The notes under the pieces: model-generated
Seen by the model: the letters and a program-made list of their open reading frames with translations, nothing else
What the model was told of the DNA's origin: nothing
Database searches by the model: none
Made by a program: the position numbers and the translations under genes
Assembly: GCF_037040815.1 (NCBI RefSeq)
Contig: NZ_CP146232.1
Coordinates: 3,380,001 to 3,444,000, forward strand
Source: Pararoseomonas sp. SCSIO 73927
Lineage (GTDB): Bacteria > Pseudomonadota > Alphaproteobacteria > Acetobacterales > Acetobacteraceae
DNA length: 64,000 nucleotides
Direction of reading: 5' to 3'
In this document: positions 43,676-52,311 of the stretch, one piece after another
Layout: every line of letters starts with the position of its first letter
How positions within the stretch are numbered: the stretch's first letter is position 1

Positions 43676-44644
43676 CTAGCCGCCACTCACCGGCCAGGGC
43701 GAGGTCTCCCACCGGCTGCGAAGCTCCGCCGTCTCCTGACCCATCAGGACGCCCCAGGCCTGGCCATCCCGGAACAGGGGCAGGATGCCCCGCGATTCGC
43801 CCTGCGCCAGGAACTCCGGATCCGCCACGGCGGCGCGCAGGGCCCGGGCCACGCGGGCGGCCGCCTCCGGGGCGATGCGGGCCGGCGCCACCACGCCGCG
43901 CCGCAGCGCGCCCTCCACCGGCAACCCTTCCTCCCGGAGCGTGGGCACCTCCAGGAATTGCGGGTGCCGGGCCGGCGCGGCCATGCCGAGCAGGACGAGC
44001 TTCTCCTCTCGCACCGCCGTCACCGCTTCCGGCACCGTGACGAGCGCCGCCGCGACATTGCCCGCCATGGCGGCCTGCCGGGCCGCGGCGGCGGAGGGAA
44101 AGTGCAGCTGTTCCATCGGCAGGGATCCGGCCAGCTCGGCGGCCGCGATGGCGGAGGGGCTGGTCGGGGGCGGTAGACCCAGCGGGCGGCCATCCGGCCG
44201 TGTCCGCAGCGCGGCCAGCTCCGCTCCCGGAGGCGCGACAAGGGCCACCGGTTCCTCCGTCACGGCGCCGAGGGGGAGGAGGCGGTCCAGCAGCGCCGTC
44301 GCGTTCCGCTCCACCGCGCGCGCGGGGAGGATCGGCGTCGCGGCATAGGCCAGGACGGAGCCGTCGGGCGGCGCGTCGGCCAGGTCGCGCATCACGGCCA
44401 GCCCGCCCTCGCCGACGCGGTTCACCACCTGCACCTGCACCAGCTTCAGGTGCCGCTCCAGGAACGGGGCGAAGCCGCGCACCCAGAGGTCCGTGGTGCT
44501 GCCGCCGGCGGCCCCGACCAGCAGCGTCAGGCTTTTCGGTCGCGTGGGGGCCGGCACATAGGGGGCGGCGCCCTGGCCTCGCGCGCCGCCCGCCCCCGTG
44601 GCGAGAAGGGCGGAGGCGCCGAGCAGCGCGCGCCGCGTGGTCAT
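43676..44644 (-). CDS. Bug/TctC-family periplasmic binding protein
   Basis: A 322-residue protein with a Tat-like or Sec signal (MTTRRALLGASALLATGAGGARG). The Bug fold shows LTLLVGAAGGSTTDLWVRGFAPFLE and VVNRVGEGG, equivalents of the usual PGGxxD and NxxGAGG ligand loops. Sequence identity to typical members looks low. Family ligands are small carboxylates. The start overlaps the secF stop by 4 bases, so it is co-transcribed with secDF, an unexpected partner. Confidence 0.82.
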   Translation of the reverse strand: MTTRRALLGASALLATGAGGARGQGAAPYVPAPTRPKSLTLLVGAAGGSTTDLWVRGFAPFLERHLKLVQVQVVNRVGEGGLAVMRDLADAPPDGSVLAYAATPILPARAVERNATALLDRLLPLGAVTEEPVALVAPPGAELAALRTRPDGRPLGLPPPTSPSAIAAAELAGSLPMEQLHFPSAAAARQAAMAGNVAAALVTVPEAVTAVREEKLVLLGMAAPARHPQFLEVPTLREEGLPVEGALRRGVVAPARIAPEAAARVARALRAAVADPEFLAQGESRGILPLFRDGQAWGVLMGQETAELRSRWETSPWPVSGG

Positions 44645-45651
44645 CTCCGCGGTCCCGCCGCGCCCTGCGTGGCTGCCGCAGCCTTCGCCGCATTGGGTGG
44701 CCGGGGTGCCGCGACCTTCGGCGCCTCCGTCCCCCGCCGCAGCCGGTTCTCCCCTAGGAAAAGGAGGATCGGTGCCGCGATGAAGATGGAGGAGGAGGCG
44801 GAGACGACGATGCCGAACAGCATGGTCCAGGCGAAGCCCGACAGCGTGTCGCCGCCGAAGAGGGCGAGCGGCAGCGCCGAGAGGAACAGCGTCATGGAGG
44901 TGCCGAGCGTGCGGTTCAGCGTCTCGTTGATCGAGCGGTCAATCAGCTCCCGCAGCGGCATCGTCTTGAACTTGCGGAGGTTCTCGCGCATCCGGTCGTA
45001 GACCACGACCTTGTCGTTCGCGGAGAAGCCGATGATCGTCAGGATCGCCGCGATCGTCGTCAGGTTGAACTCCAGCCGCGTGACGGCGAGGAAGCCCACC
45101 ACCTTCGTGGTGTCCAGGATCAGCGTGACGATGGCGCCGATGGCGAACTGCCACTCGAAGCGCACCCAGATGTAGATCAGCATCGCGCCGAGCGAGATGG
45201 CGAGCGCGATCAGCCCGCCCGTGAAGAGCTCGTCCGAGACGCGGTTGCCCACCGCCTCCGTCCGCAGGATGCGCGTGCCGGGCGCCGCCCCCTCCAGCGC
45301 CCCGCGGACGCGGGAGACGGCCTGCTGCGTCGCCGCCTCCTCGCCCTGGACGGGCAGGCGGATGAGGACGGTGTCGGCATCGCCGAACTGCTGCAGCCCG
45401 ACATCGCCGACGTTCAGGCCGGAGACGGCCGCGCGCAGCCGGCCGAGATCGGCCGGCCCGGGCGTGCGGGCCTCCATCGTGATCCCGCCCTTGAAGTCGA
45501 TCCCCTGCTCGAGCCCGGGATGGATGGCGAGGATAACGGAGCCGATGGAGAGGATCGCGGAGACGACGAGCCCCGCGACCCGGCCCTTCATGAACTGGAT
45601 CTTGGTGTTGTCGGGAACGAGCCGGAAAAGGGGGCGGTAGAAGCCGAGCAT
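44641..45651 (-). CDS. secF: Protein translocase subunit SecF
   Basis: A 336-residue membrane protein with the SecF order: a first helix, a periplasmic domain starting GIDFKGGITMEAR, then five helices. It includes IGFSANDKVVVYDRMRENLRKFK and INETLNRTLGTSMTLFLSALPLALFGG. SecDF uses the proton gradient to help release proteins on the periplasmic side of SecYEG. It follows secD by 15 bases; the C-tail (about 310-336) is Ala/Pro-rich. Confidence 0.96.
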   Translation of the reverse strand: MLGFYRPLFRLVPDNTKIQFMKGRVAGLVVSAILSIGSVILAIHPGLEQGIDFKGGITMEARTPGPADLGRLRAAVSGLNVGDVGLQQFGDADTVLIRLPVQGEEAATQQAVSRVRGALEGAAPGTRILRTEAVGNRVSDELFTGGLIALAISLGAMLIYIWVRFEWQFAIGAIVTLILDTTKVVGFLAVTRLEFNLTTIAAILTIIGFSANDKVVVYDRMRENLRKFKTMPLRELIDRSINETLNRTLGTSMTLFLSALPLALFGGDTLSGFAWTMLFGIVVSASSSIFIAAPILLFLGENRLRRGTEAPKVAAPRPPNAAKAAAATQGAAGPRR

Positions 45652-45666
45652 GTGCGTATTCCCCTC

Positions 45667-47274
45667 TCAGACCGGCAGCTCGCGCGGGCGGCGCGCGCGG
45701 TACCACCAGGAGACGAGCAGGCGGACGAGGGTGGTGGCCGTCCACATCTGCACCACCGTGCCGATGGCGACCGTGACGGCGAAGCCCTTCACTGGGCCGG
45801 AGCCGAAGGCGTAGAGGCAGACCATGGCGATGAGGTTCGTCAGGTTGCTGTCCATGATGGTGCCGGACGCCTTGGTGAAGCCCAGCTCCAGCGCCTGGAT
45901 CGGCGTTCGCCCGGCCTTCGTCTCCTCGCGGATGCGCTCGTTGATCAGGATGTTGGCGTCCAGCGCGGTGCCGAGCGTGAGCACGATGCCGGCAATGCCC
46001 GGCAGGGTCAGCGTGGCCTGCAGCAGGGACAGCGCCGCGATCATCAGCAGGATGTTCACGAGCAGCGCGACATTGGCGAACCAGCCGAGCAGCCCGTAGG
46101 CGAAGCCCATGTAGAGGAAGACAAAGGCCGCGCCCGCGAGGAGCGAGATCACGCCCGCCCGGATGGCGTCCGCCCCCAGCTCCGGCCCCACCGTCCGCTC
46201 CTCCACCACCGTCAGCGGGGCGGGCAGGGCGCCGGCGCGCAGCAGCACGGCCACGTCGTTGGCGGTGCGGGCGTTGAAGCTGCCGCTGATCTGGCCGCTG
46301 CCGCCGATGATCGGCTCCCGGATCACCGGGGCGGTGATCACCTTGTCGTCCAGCACGATGGCGAAGGGCCGGCCCACGTTCTGGCGCGTCACCTCCGCGA
46401 AGCGGCGGGTGCCGACAGAATCGAAGGTGAAATTCACCACCCACTCGCCGTTGCGGCTGTCCTGGCCGGCGCGGGCATCGGAGAGGTTGGCGCCGTCCAC
46501 CTCCACGCGGCGGCGTACCGCGTAGCGCTCCGGCAGGCCGCCCTGCCGCGTCTCGCCCTGGAGAAACTGCACGCCGGGCGGCGGGGCGCCGGTGCCCTGC
46601 GGGTTCGCGTTCTCGTCCAGCAGGTGGAAGGTCATGCGGGCGGTGCGGCCCAGCAGGTCCTTGATGCGGTTGGGATCCTCCACGCCGGGGAGCTGCACGA
46701 GGATGCGGCTCTGCCCCTGGCGCGCGATCAGCGCCTCGGCGACGCCGGTCTCGTCGATGCGGCGCCGCACGATCTCGATGGACTGCTCCACCGCGCCCCC
46801 GGCGCGCGCCACCAGGGCGGCGTCGGACAGGGCGGCGGTCACCGTGCCGTCCGGCGCGGTCGTCACGGCGATGTCCGGCTCGGTCGCGCCGGTGGGGGAG
46901 CCGCGGACGGGGATGGGGTTGGACAGCTCCCGGATCGCGGCAGCGGCGGCGTCCACTTGGGCCGCGTCGCGCACGCGGAAGGACAGGTGGCGGTTGTTCG
47001 GGTCCCCCGCCAGGTTCATGTAGCCGACATTGGCGGTGCGCAGCCGGGTCCTGGCGCCGTCCACCAGGCTCTCCACCCGTTCCCGCACCACCGCGTTCAT
47101 GTCCACCTCTAGCAAGAGGTAGGAGCCGCCGCGCAGGTCGAGGCCGAGGGAGATCTGCCGCGCCGCCCAGGATGGCAGGGCCGAGCGCGGGACGAGATTC
47201 GGGACGCAGAGAAGCAGGCCCAGGGCGATGACGCCCAGGATCGCGGCGACTTTCCACCGCGCGAAGTACAGCAT
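45667..47274 (-). CDS. secD: Protein translocase subunit SecD
   Basis: A 535-residue partner of SecF, with an N-terminal helix (MLYFARWKVAAILGVIALG), LGLDLRGGSYLLLEVD, a large periplasmic P1 domain, then helices with GMTPxx-type motif region ALDANILINERIREE. The start at 47274 (MLYF) matches family N-termini; in-frame ATGs at 47310 and 47358 would add a tail. The gene is divergent from the oxidoreductase at 47409. No yajC lies next to it. Confidence 0.95.
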   Translation of the reverse strand: MLYFARWKVAAILGVIALGLLLCVPNLVPRSALPSWAARQISLGLDLRGGSYLLLEVDMNAVVRERVESLVDGARTRLRTANVGYMNLAGDPNNRHLSFRVRDAAQVDAAAAAIRELSNPIPVRGSPTGATEPDIAVTTAPDGTVTAALSDAALVARAGGAVEQSIEIVRRRIDETGVAEALIARQGQSRILVQLPGVEDPNRIKDLLGRTARMTFHLLDENANPQGTGAPPPGVQFLQGETRQGGLPERYAVRRRVEVDGANLSDARAGQDSRNGEWVVNFTFDSVGTRRFAEVTRQNVGRPFAIVLDDKVITAPVIREPIIGGSGQISGSFNARTANDVAVLLRAGALPAPLTVVEERTVGPELGADAIRAGVISLLAGAAFVFLYMGFAYGLLGWFANVALLVNILLMIAALSLLQATLTLPGIAGIVLTLGTALDANILINERIREETKAGRTPIQALELGFTKASGTIMDSNLTNLIAMVCLYAFGSGPVKGFAVTVAIGTVVQMWTATTLVRLLVSWWYRARRPRELPV

Positions 47275-47408
47275 GGCCTGTTCGGCCCCCCGTGAGTTAA
47301 CCGGCGTCATGCCCGGGAAATAGGGCCGGAAGATGCGGCCCGGCCGCCCCCGATGCAACCCTTGCGAGGTTTTGCTACAGCGCGCGCGGTTTCGAAGGGA
47401 TTAGCGGC

Positions 47409-48380
47409 ATGCGTCTTCGGTTGGGCATCCTCGGCGCCGGGCATTTCGGCCGGTTCCACGCGCTGAAGGCCGCCAAGGCGCCCCGGTTCGACCTGATCGG
47501 CCTGCACGACGCCGATCCGGCCCGCGCCGCCCTGGTGGCCGGGGAGGCGGGCTGCCCCGCCCTCTCGGCCGAGGCCGTGATCGCCGCCGCCGATGCCGTG
47601 ATCGTCGCCGCCCCCACCGCCTTTCACCACGGCCTGGCCCATGCTGCCCTTTCCGCAGGCAAGCATGTGCTGGTCGAAAAGCCCATCGCCGCGACGCTGG
47701 AGCAGGCGGACGACCTTGTCGCCCTGGCCCGGGCCAAGGGAGTGGTGCTGCAGGTCGGGCAGTTGGAGCGCTTTTCCGGCGGGATGCGGGCGCTTCGGGC
47801 AGAGGGCGGGCTGGCCGCCCGCGTCGGCCGACCGCTCTACATGGAGGCGATCCGCATCGCCCCCTTCCGTCCGCGCAGCCTCGACGTCTCCGTGGTGCTG
47901 GACCTGATGATCCACGACCTGGACCTGGCCTTGGCGCTTGCCGGCAGCCCTCTGGTGGGGGTGGACGCGGTGGGATCGGCGGTCGCTTCTCCCACCATCG
48001 ACATCGCCAATGCCCGGCTGCGCTTCGGCAACGGGGCGGTGGCGACGGTCACCGCCAGCCGGGTCTCCCTGCATATGGAGCGCCGGCTGCGGCTGTTCGG
48101 GGATGCCGGCTACCTGAACCTGGACCACCTGAAGCGGGAGATGTTCTGGGTGCGCCGGGGGGAGGGGGCCTCGCTGGAGCAGATCCCCGAGCACGGCCTG
48201 TCCCAGGCCACCTGGGCCGAGAGCGACAGCCTGGAGGCCGAGCACGCCAGCTTCGCCGCCGCCTGCCTGGACGGTGCCCCGATCGAGGCCGATGGCGCCG
48301 CCGGCCGGGCCGCGCTGGACGCGGCGCTGCGGGTGGAGGCGGCGGTGAAGGCCTCGCTGATGGCGGCCGGCGCCGGTTAG
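47409..48380 (+). CDS. Gfo/Idh/MocA-family oxidoreductase
   Basis: A 323-residue NAD(P)-dependent oxidoreductase: nucleotide-binding GILGAGHFGRFHALKA, the substrate-side VEKPIAAT motif (catalytic Lys of EKP), and MIHDLDLALAL (HD motif of the C-terminal domain). The substrate is probably a sugar or cyclitol derivative and unknown. The stop overlaps by 4 bases, tail to tail, the CoA-transferase gene. Confidence 0.9.
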   Translation: MRLRLGILGAGHFGRFHALKAAKAPRFDLIGLHDADPARAALVAGEAGCPALSAEAVIAAADAVIVAAPTAFHHGLAHAALSAGKHVLVEKPIAATLEQADDLVALARAKGVVLQVGQLERFSGGMRALRAEGGLAARVGRPLYMEAIRIAPFRPRSLDVSVVLDLMIHDLDLALALAGSPLVGVDAVGSAVASPTIDIANARLRFGNGAVATVTASRVSLHMERRLRLFGDAGYLNLDHLKREMFWVRRGEGASLEQIPEHGLSQATWAESDSLEAEHASFAAACLDGAPIEADGAAGRAALDAALRVEAAVKASLMAAGAG

Positions 48381-49129
48381 GCCGCCGCCTTCCGCCCGAA
48401 GACCCGGGCGCAGAACTCCGGGTAGGTCTCCAGCATCTCCTCGCAGACCGGGCCGCGCAGGAGGGCGAGCTCCTCCGGCGTCGGGTCGGGGGTGGTGGGC
48501 ACCATCTCAGGCGCGTCGAAGCCGAAGCCGGTCTGTGTCCGGATGCTCTCCGCGCTCTCGCCGGGATGAGTGCTCTCCAGTGTGAAGCGGGCCCGGCCGG
48601 GGTCGAAGCGGAACACGCAGCGCCCCGTCACCAGCGCCTGGGCGGTGCCGCGCCGGAACACCTCGGGCGGCGTGACCCCGGCGGCGGAGACGATGTCCAC
48701 CCTCTCCACCAGCACACGCGGCGAATGCTCCTCCCGGAACAGGATGGTGCGGGGCGTCATCAGGTACATGAAGGCGCTGCCGAAGCTGCCGGGGAAGCGC
48801 ACCCCCTGGCCCGGCCACTCGCCGGTGCCGATCAGGTTGATGTTCGCCTGGCCGTCGATCTGCCCGCCCCCGAGGAAGAACAGGTCGATCCGCCCCTGTC
48901 CCGTCAGGTCGAACAGCTCGCGCGATCCCTCCGTGAAGGGGTTGCCGCTGCGCTTGTGCAACAGGGAGAGCCGCACGGGGTGCCCGGACTTCGCCACCAG
49001 CCAGCACGCCGCCGCCGGAATGGGAGAAGCCGCGCCGACCGCGATGTGCCGCACCGGCGGCGCGGACGGATCGACGATGAGGCGGGCGAGGGCGGCCGCC
49101 AGCCGCTCCTCCGGCTGGATGTCGCTCAT
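48377..49129 (-). CDS. Family I CoA-transferase, subunit B (GctB/IpdB-like)
   Basis: A 250-residue beta subunit. The characteristic FFLGGGQIDGQANINLIGTG and MYLMTPRTILFREEHSPR segments match the GctB/IpdB group. These enzymes move CoA between acids or, in IpdAB, open steroid-ring CoA esters; the reaction here cannot be told. The start overlaps the A-subunit stop by 4 bases. Confidence 0.88.
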   Translation of the reverse strand: MSDIQPEERLAAALARLIVDPSAPPVRHIAVGAASPIPAAACWLVAKSGHPVRLSLLHKRSGNPFTEGSRELFDLTGQGRIDLFFLGGGQIDGQANINLIGTGEWPGQGVRFPGSFGSAFMYLMTPRTILFREEHSPRVLVERVDIVSAAGVTPPEVFRRGTAQALVTGRCVFRFDPGRARFTLESTHPGESAESIRTQTGFGFDAPEMVPTTPDPTPEELALLRGPVCEEMLETYPEFCARVFGRKAAA

Positions 49130-49953
49130 TCCGCCGCTACCTGGGCTGCGCGGCCGAAGACGTGCTCCTGCACCCAGGCCCGGAAGCCCTCCTCCGTCCT
49201 GGCGGCGCGGGCATAGGTGGCAACATAGGCGGCATCGAAGCCGTACTCGTCCAGCAGGGCCACGGGATGGGCCCCGCGCTCCGCCACCGCGAAGGCCTCC
49301 ACATAGGTCGCGGAGATCGTGCCGGGCGCCAGGCGCTCATCCTCCAGCATGTTGCCGGCCACCACGCGCTCCACCGTCACCAGCAGCTTGCGGGAGGCAT
49401 GGGCGAGGGTGGCGCATTCCCGCCGCCGCCCCACCCAGACGTTCCCCGCCTCATCCGCCATCACGGCGTGGATCGCGGCGGCGTCCGGGTGCAGGGCGGG
49501 CAGGAGCAGGATGGGGTCTGGCCTGTCGGAGAGCGGGTTCTGCACCACCCGCCAGTCCGGCCGGTGGGCGGTGATGTCGCTGCCGATCACCCCCCGCAGC
49601 GGCATGAAGGGCACGCCCTTCTCGGCGGCCTGGAGCATGGTGTGGATGGCCGGGCAGGTCGCGTCCCGCACCGTGATCGCCCCGGCCTTCACCGCGGCGG
49701 AGAAGCGGGGCGCGAAGCCGGCCTCGCCCAGCGAGACCGCGCTCGTCTCCACCTCCGCCACGCAGCCCGCGCCGATCAGCAGGTCCGTCGCGAAGCCGGA
49801 GACGGGCACGCCCAGCAGCCGCAGCTCCCGCGCGCCCCGGCGCACCAGCGCCTTGGCCAGCGCCACCGAGGGCAGGGAGTTGTCGGGCGGCAGGGCCAGA
49901 AGGGCGCCGTCCGGCACCGCCTCCGCCAGGGCCTCCAGGCTCACTCTCGTCAT
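49126..49953 (-). CDS. Family I CoA-transferase, subunit A (GctA/IpdA-like)
   Basis: A 275-residue alpha subunit with SVALAKALVRRGARELRLLG, FMPLRGVIGSDI and ILLLPALHPDAAAIHAVMADEAGNVW, all typical of the alpha chains of glutaconate CoA-transferase relatives. It forms a heterodimer or larger with subunit B. The ATG at 49953 follows AGGAACCGCA on the minus strand. Confidence 0.88.
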   Translation of the reverse strand: MTRVSLEALAEAVPDGALLALPPDNSLPSVALAKALVRRGARELRLLGVPVSGFATDLLIGAGCVAEVETSAVSLGEAGFAPRFSAAVKAGAITVRDATCPAIHTMLQAAEKGVPFMPLRGVIGSDITAHRPDWRVVQNPLSDRPDPILLLPALHPDAAAIHAVMADEAGNVWVGRRRECATLAHASRKLLVTVERVVAGNMLEDERLAPGTISATYVEAFAVAERGAHPVALLDEYGFDAAYVATYARAARTEEGFRAWVQEHVFGRAAQVAAE

Positions 49954-50014
49954 TGCGGTTCCTCCAGGGGAGAGGCTAGGCCGGGCGCCGACGAAAGGGG
50001 AGGGGAGTTCCCGC

Positions 50015-50314
50015 TCAGCCGAGCTTCCTGAGGTCCTCGATCCGGATCGGCCCCTCCGCGCCGGAGAAAGTCAGCGGCGCCGCGCCGCTCCCGTCCTGCG
50101 ACACGCCGGTGATCCGGTGCTCCCCGCTGTCATAGAGGGTGACCGTTCCGTCCTTCTCCACCGCCACGCGGCGCTTCTCCGGGAAGGTGGCGTAGCGCAG
50201 CCCGTTCCCCCCGCCGCTGGAGCCGGGCTGGCCGAGCTCGGAAGGCCACCAGGGCGCCTCCTGCTTCATCGGCTTCATTGGTTCCATGGGCTTCATGGGT
50301 TCCATCGGCTTCAT
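50015..50314 (-). CDS. MKPM-repeat small conserved protein
   Basis: A 99-residue protein opening with alternating MKPM/MEPM repeats (residues 1-17). A compact domain follows: PWWPSELGQPGSSG, NGLRYATFPEKRRVAVEKDG, LYDSGEHRITGVSQ, then LTFSGAEGPIRIEDLRKL. Alphaproteobacterial proteins with this combination exist, but I know no function. The Met-rich head could bind copper(I) or another soft metal, which is speculation. There is no signal peptide. Confidence 0.75.
   Translation of the reverse strand: MKPMEPMKPMEPMKPMKQEAPWWPSELGQPGSSGGGNGLRYATFPEKRRVAVEKDGTVTLYDSGEHRITGVSQDGSGAAPLTFSGAEGPIRIEDLRKLG
50261..50314 (-). repeat. 18-bp coding repeats (Met-Lys-Pro / Met-Glu-Pro)
   Basis: Alternating 9-base units ATGAAGCCx and ATGGAACCx on the minus strand, at the start of the MKPM gene. 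Unit number could vary by slippage, and several in-frame ATGs offer alternative starts. Confidence 0.8.
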
Positions 50315-50394
50315 GCCCGGCTCTCCTGCGACGGATGGTGGGAGAAGGAACGGGGCGGCCCGTGCGGGGCTTCGCGGGGGGATCCGAAAAGCCC

Positions 50395-51690
50395 CTAGCC
50401 GAAGGGGCTGGCGTCCAGCGCCGCCAGCGCCGCCCAGGCATTCACCGCCAGGTGCCCGCGGGCGGGATAAAGGAAATCCGCCGCCCCCGGCCGCAGCCCC
50501 GTGCCCAGTCCGGTCGTCAGCCACGGCACGCTCGCCGCCGCGATCCAGCCATCCGCCCGGCGGTGGTGCGCGAGGGTGGCAGCAAAGCGGGCCGCCTGCG
50601 CCTCCCGTCCCATCCGGCGCAGCAGCAGAGCGGCCTGGGCCGTGCCCTCCAGCCAGATGCCGTCCCGGTCGTCGTTGAAGTCCAGCCCCTCCACCTCCGC
50701 CGGCGGCGCCCCCGCGGGCAGGCCGTGCCGCGCCAGCACCCAGTCCAGCGCCGTCCCGAACCCCGCGTTCGGCCAGGCGAGGACGGGCCAGAGATTGGCG
50801 TCCAGCGCGCTGCCCCCGTTCACGCCTCCCTCCGGCGTCAGCCCCATGGCGAAGCGCCCCTCCGCCGGCAGCCACATGGATCGGACGAACCCGGCCGCGT
50901 GCGCCGCCGCCTCCCCCCGCCCGAGCCGGGCGAAGACGATGGCGAGGTCCAGGTTCTGCTCCGTGCTCACCCAGGGCAGGGGATCGGGCGCGGGCTCGTG
51001 CCCGATCGTGCCGCCGCGGTAGCCGGCGGGGGCGCGCAGCCCCTCCAGCCAGTCCGCCGCCCGCTCCGCCGCCCGGCGGAAGGGCGGGTCGCCCAGCGCC
51101 GTCCAGAGCAGCGCGGCGAAGGCCACGGGCCCGGCCGCGCTGCCGGCTTGGTAGCCGTCCTCCAGCCACCGGCCGCGCGCCGGATCCCACCAGCCCGGCG
51201 GACGGGCGCTGCGCGGCGCCTCCGGGAAGACGCGCCCGGCGGCGTAGGCGTTCCGCAGCCGGCCATCCGCCCAGTGCCGGTCCTGTTCCTGGACCAGGCG
51301 CAGCGCCTCGGCGATCCGAAGCGCCAGCGGCCGGTCCCCGCCCGCCAGCAGGGCCAGCCCGGCCAAGGCATTGTCGTAGGTGAAGGCGACCTCGGCGTGG
51401 ACCCGGTCGAAATCCTCCCGCCCTTCGGTCGTGAAGGACTTCAGCAGCAACGGCCCGTCCGCCGCCGCCACGGCGGCGCGGATCGGGGCCAGCGCGTCCC
51501 GCGCCAGCGCCGCCATGGGTGCCGGCTCCGCGCGGGCAGGCGCGGCCGCCGCGGGTAGCCCCAGGGGCGCGGCCAGCACGGCGCGGCGCGGCAGGAGTTG
51601 GGGCGCCCGGGCGGCGAAGGCCGGGCCTTGGGGGGTGCGGGGATGGGGCGTCGGCGCAAGGGCCGTCCAGGCGCCTTCGGGCGTGCTCAT
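50395..51690 (-). CDS. Exported protein, possible (alpha/alpha)6-barrel enzyme
   Basis: A 431-residue protein with an N-terminal signal-like region near 33-55 (PRRAVLAAPLGLPAAAAPARA, with a possible Tat pair). The rest is helical with repeated aromatic/acid patterns (FDRVHAEVAFTYDNALAGLALL, WLEDGYQAGSAAGPVAFAALLWTAL, DFNDDRDGIWLEGTAQAALLLRRMG), as seen in six-hairpin glycosidase-like barrels. No specific enzyme is identified. An internal start near residue 33 is possible, because the first 30 residues are Pro-rich. It stands alone. Confidence 0.6.
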   Translation of the reverse strand: MSTPEGAWTALAPTPHPRTPQGPAFAARAPQLLPRRAVLAAPLGLPAAAAPARAEPAPMAALARDALAPIRAAVAAADGPLLLKSFTTEGREDFDRVHAEVAFTYDNALAGLALLAGGDRPLALRIAEALRLVQEQDRHWADGRLRNAYAAGRVFPEAPRSARPPGWWDPARGRWLEDGYQAGSAAGPVAFAALLWTALGDPPFRRAAERAADWLEGLRAPAGYRGGTIGHEPAPDPLPWVSTEQNLDLAIVFARLGRGEAAAHAAGFVRSMWLPAEGRFAMGLTPEGGVNGGSALDANLWPVLAWPNAGFGTALDWVLARHGLPAGAPPAEVEGLDFNDDRDGIWLEGTAQAALLLRRMGREAQAARFAATLAHHRRADGWIAAASVPWLTTGLGTGLRPGAADFLYPARGHLAVNAWAALAALDASPFG

Positions 51691-51774
51691 CCCGCCCTTC
51701 TAGCATCGCCCCCCTGGGAAAGCGGCCCATTCGGGTCGATACCTCTACCCGACGCCGCAGGAGTGAGTCGCCCG

Positions 51775-52269
51775 ATGGAGCCCAGCCGCCAGGAGTTCCG
51801 CGATGCCATGGCCCGTCTCGGCGCCGCCGTGACCATCGTCACCACCGATGGAAGGGCCGGGCGCGTGGGTATCACCGCCAGCGCCGTCTGCAGCGTGACG
51901 GACACACCGCCGACCCTCCTGGTCTGCATGAACCGCAACAGCAGCCTCAACCCCGCGGTGCAGGCCAACGGCGTGCTCTGCATCAACGTGCTGCCGGGGC
52001 AGGCGCAGGAACTGGCGAACACCTTCGCCGGCTTCACCGGAGCGGATCAGGCCGTTCGCTTCGAGGAGGCCAGCTGGACCACCCTCGCCACCGGCGCCCC
52101 GGTGCTGGAGGAAGCGGTGGCCGCCCTGGATTGCACCGTGGAGGAGGTGGTGGAGAAGGGGACCCACAGCGTGGTCTTCGCCCGCGTCCAGGCCATTCGC
52201 CTTGGTGCGTCCGGGCCCGCGCTGATCTGGTTCTCGCGGAACTACCACCCCGTGGGGATGCCGGGGTAG
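51775..52269 (+). CDS. Flavin reductase-like (RutF/HpaC type) protein
   Basis: A 164-residue FMN-binding split-barrel protein: FRDAMARLGAAVTIVTTDGRAGRVGITASAVCSVTDTPPTLLVCMNRNSS split over the flavin site, then VLCINVLPGQAQELANTFAG and a C-terminal SRNYHPVG. Such proteins supply reduced flavin to a partner monooxygenase, which is not seen nearby. A CAGGAG site precedes the ATG at 51775. Confidence 0.9.
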   Translation: MEPSRQEFRDAMARLGAAVTIVTTDGRAGRVGITASAVCSVTDTPPTLLVCMNRNSSLNPAVQANGVLCINVLPGQAQELANTFAGFTGADQAVRFEEASWTTLATGAPVLEEAVAALDCTVEEVVEKGTHSVVFARVQAIRLGASGPALIWFSRNYHPVGMPG

Positions 52270-52272
52270 CGC

Positions 52273-52298
52273 CCGGGAGGGGGCTGGCCCCCTCCCGG
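52273..52298. terminator. Bidirectional hairpin between convergent genes
   Basis: CCGGGAGGGGG, loop CTGG, CCCCCTCCCGG: a perfect 11-bp stem between the stops of the flavin reductase and the convergent membrane protein gene. Confidence 0.65.
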
Positions 52299-52311
52299 AT
52301 ACAGGCTCGGC

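Noticed and set aside
50261..50314. Short repeats as a possible CRISPR
   Set aside because: Units are 9-18 bp, in frame and without spacers; they encode Met-Lys-Pro/Met-Glu-Pro. No CRISPR array or cas gene was seen anywhere in the window.
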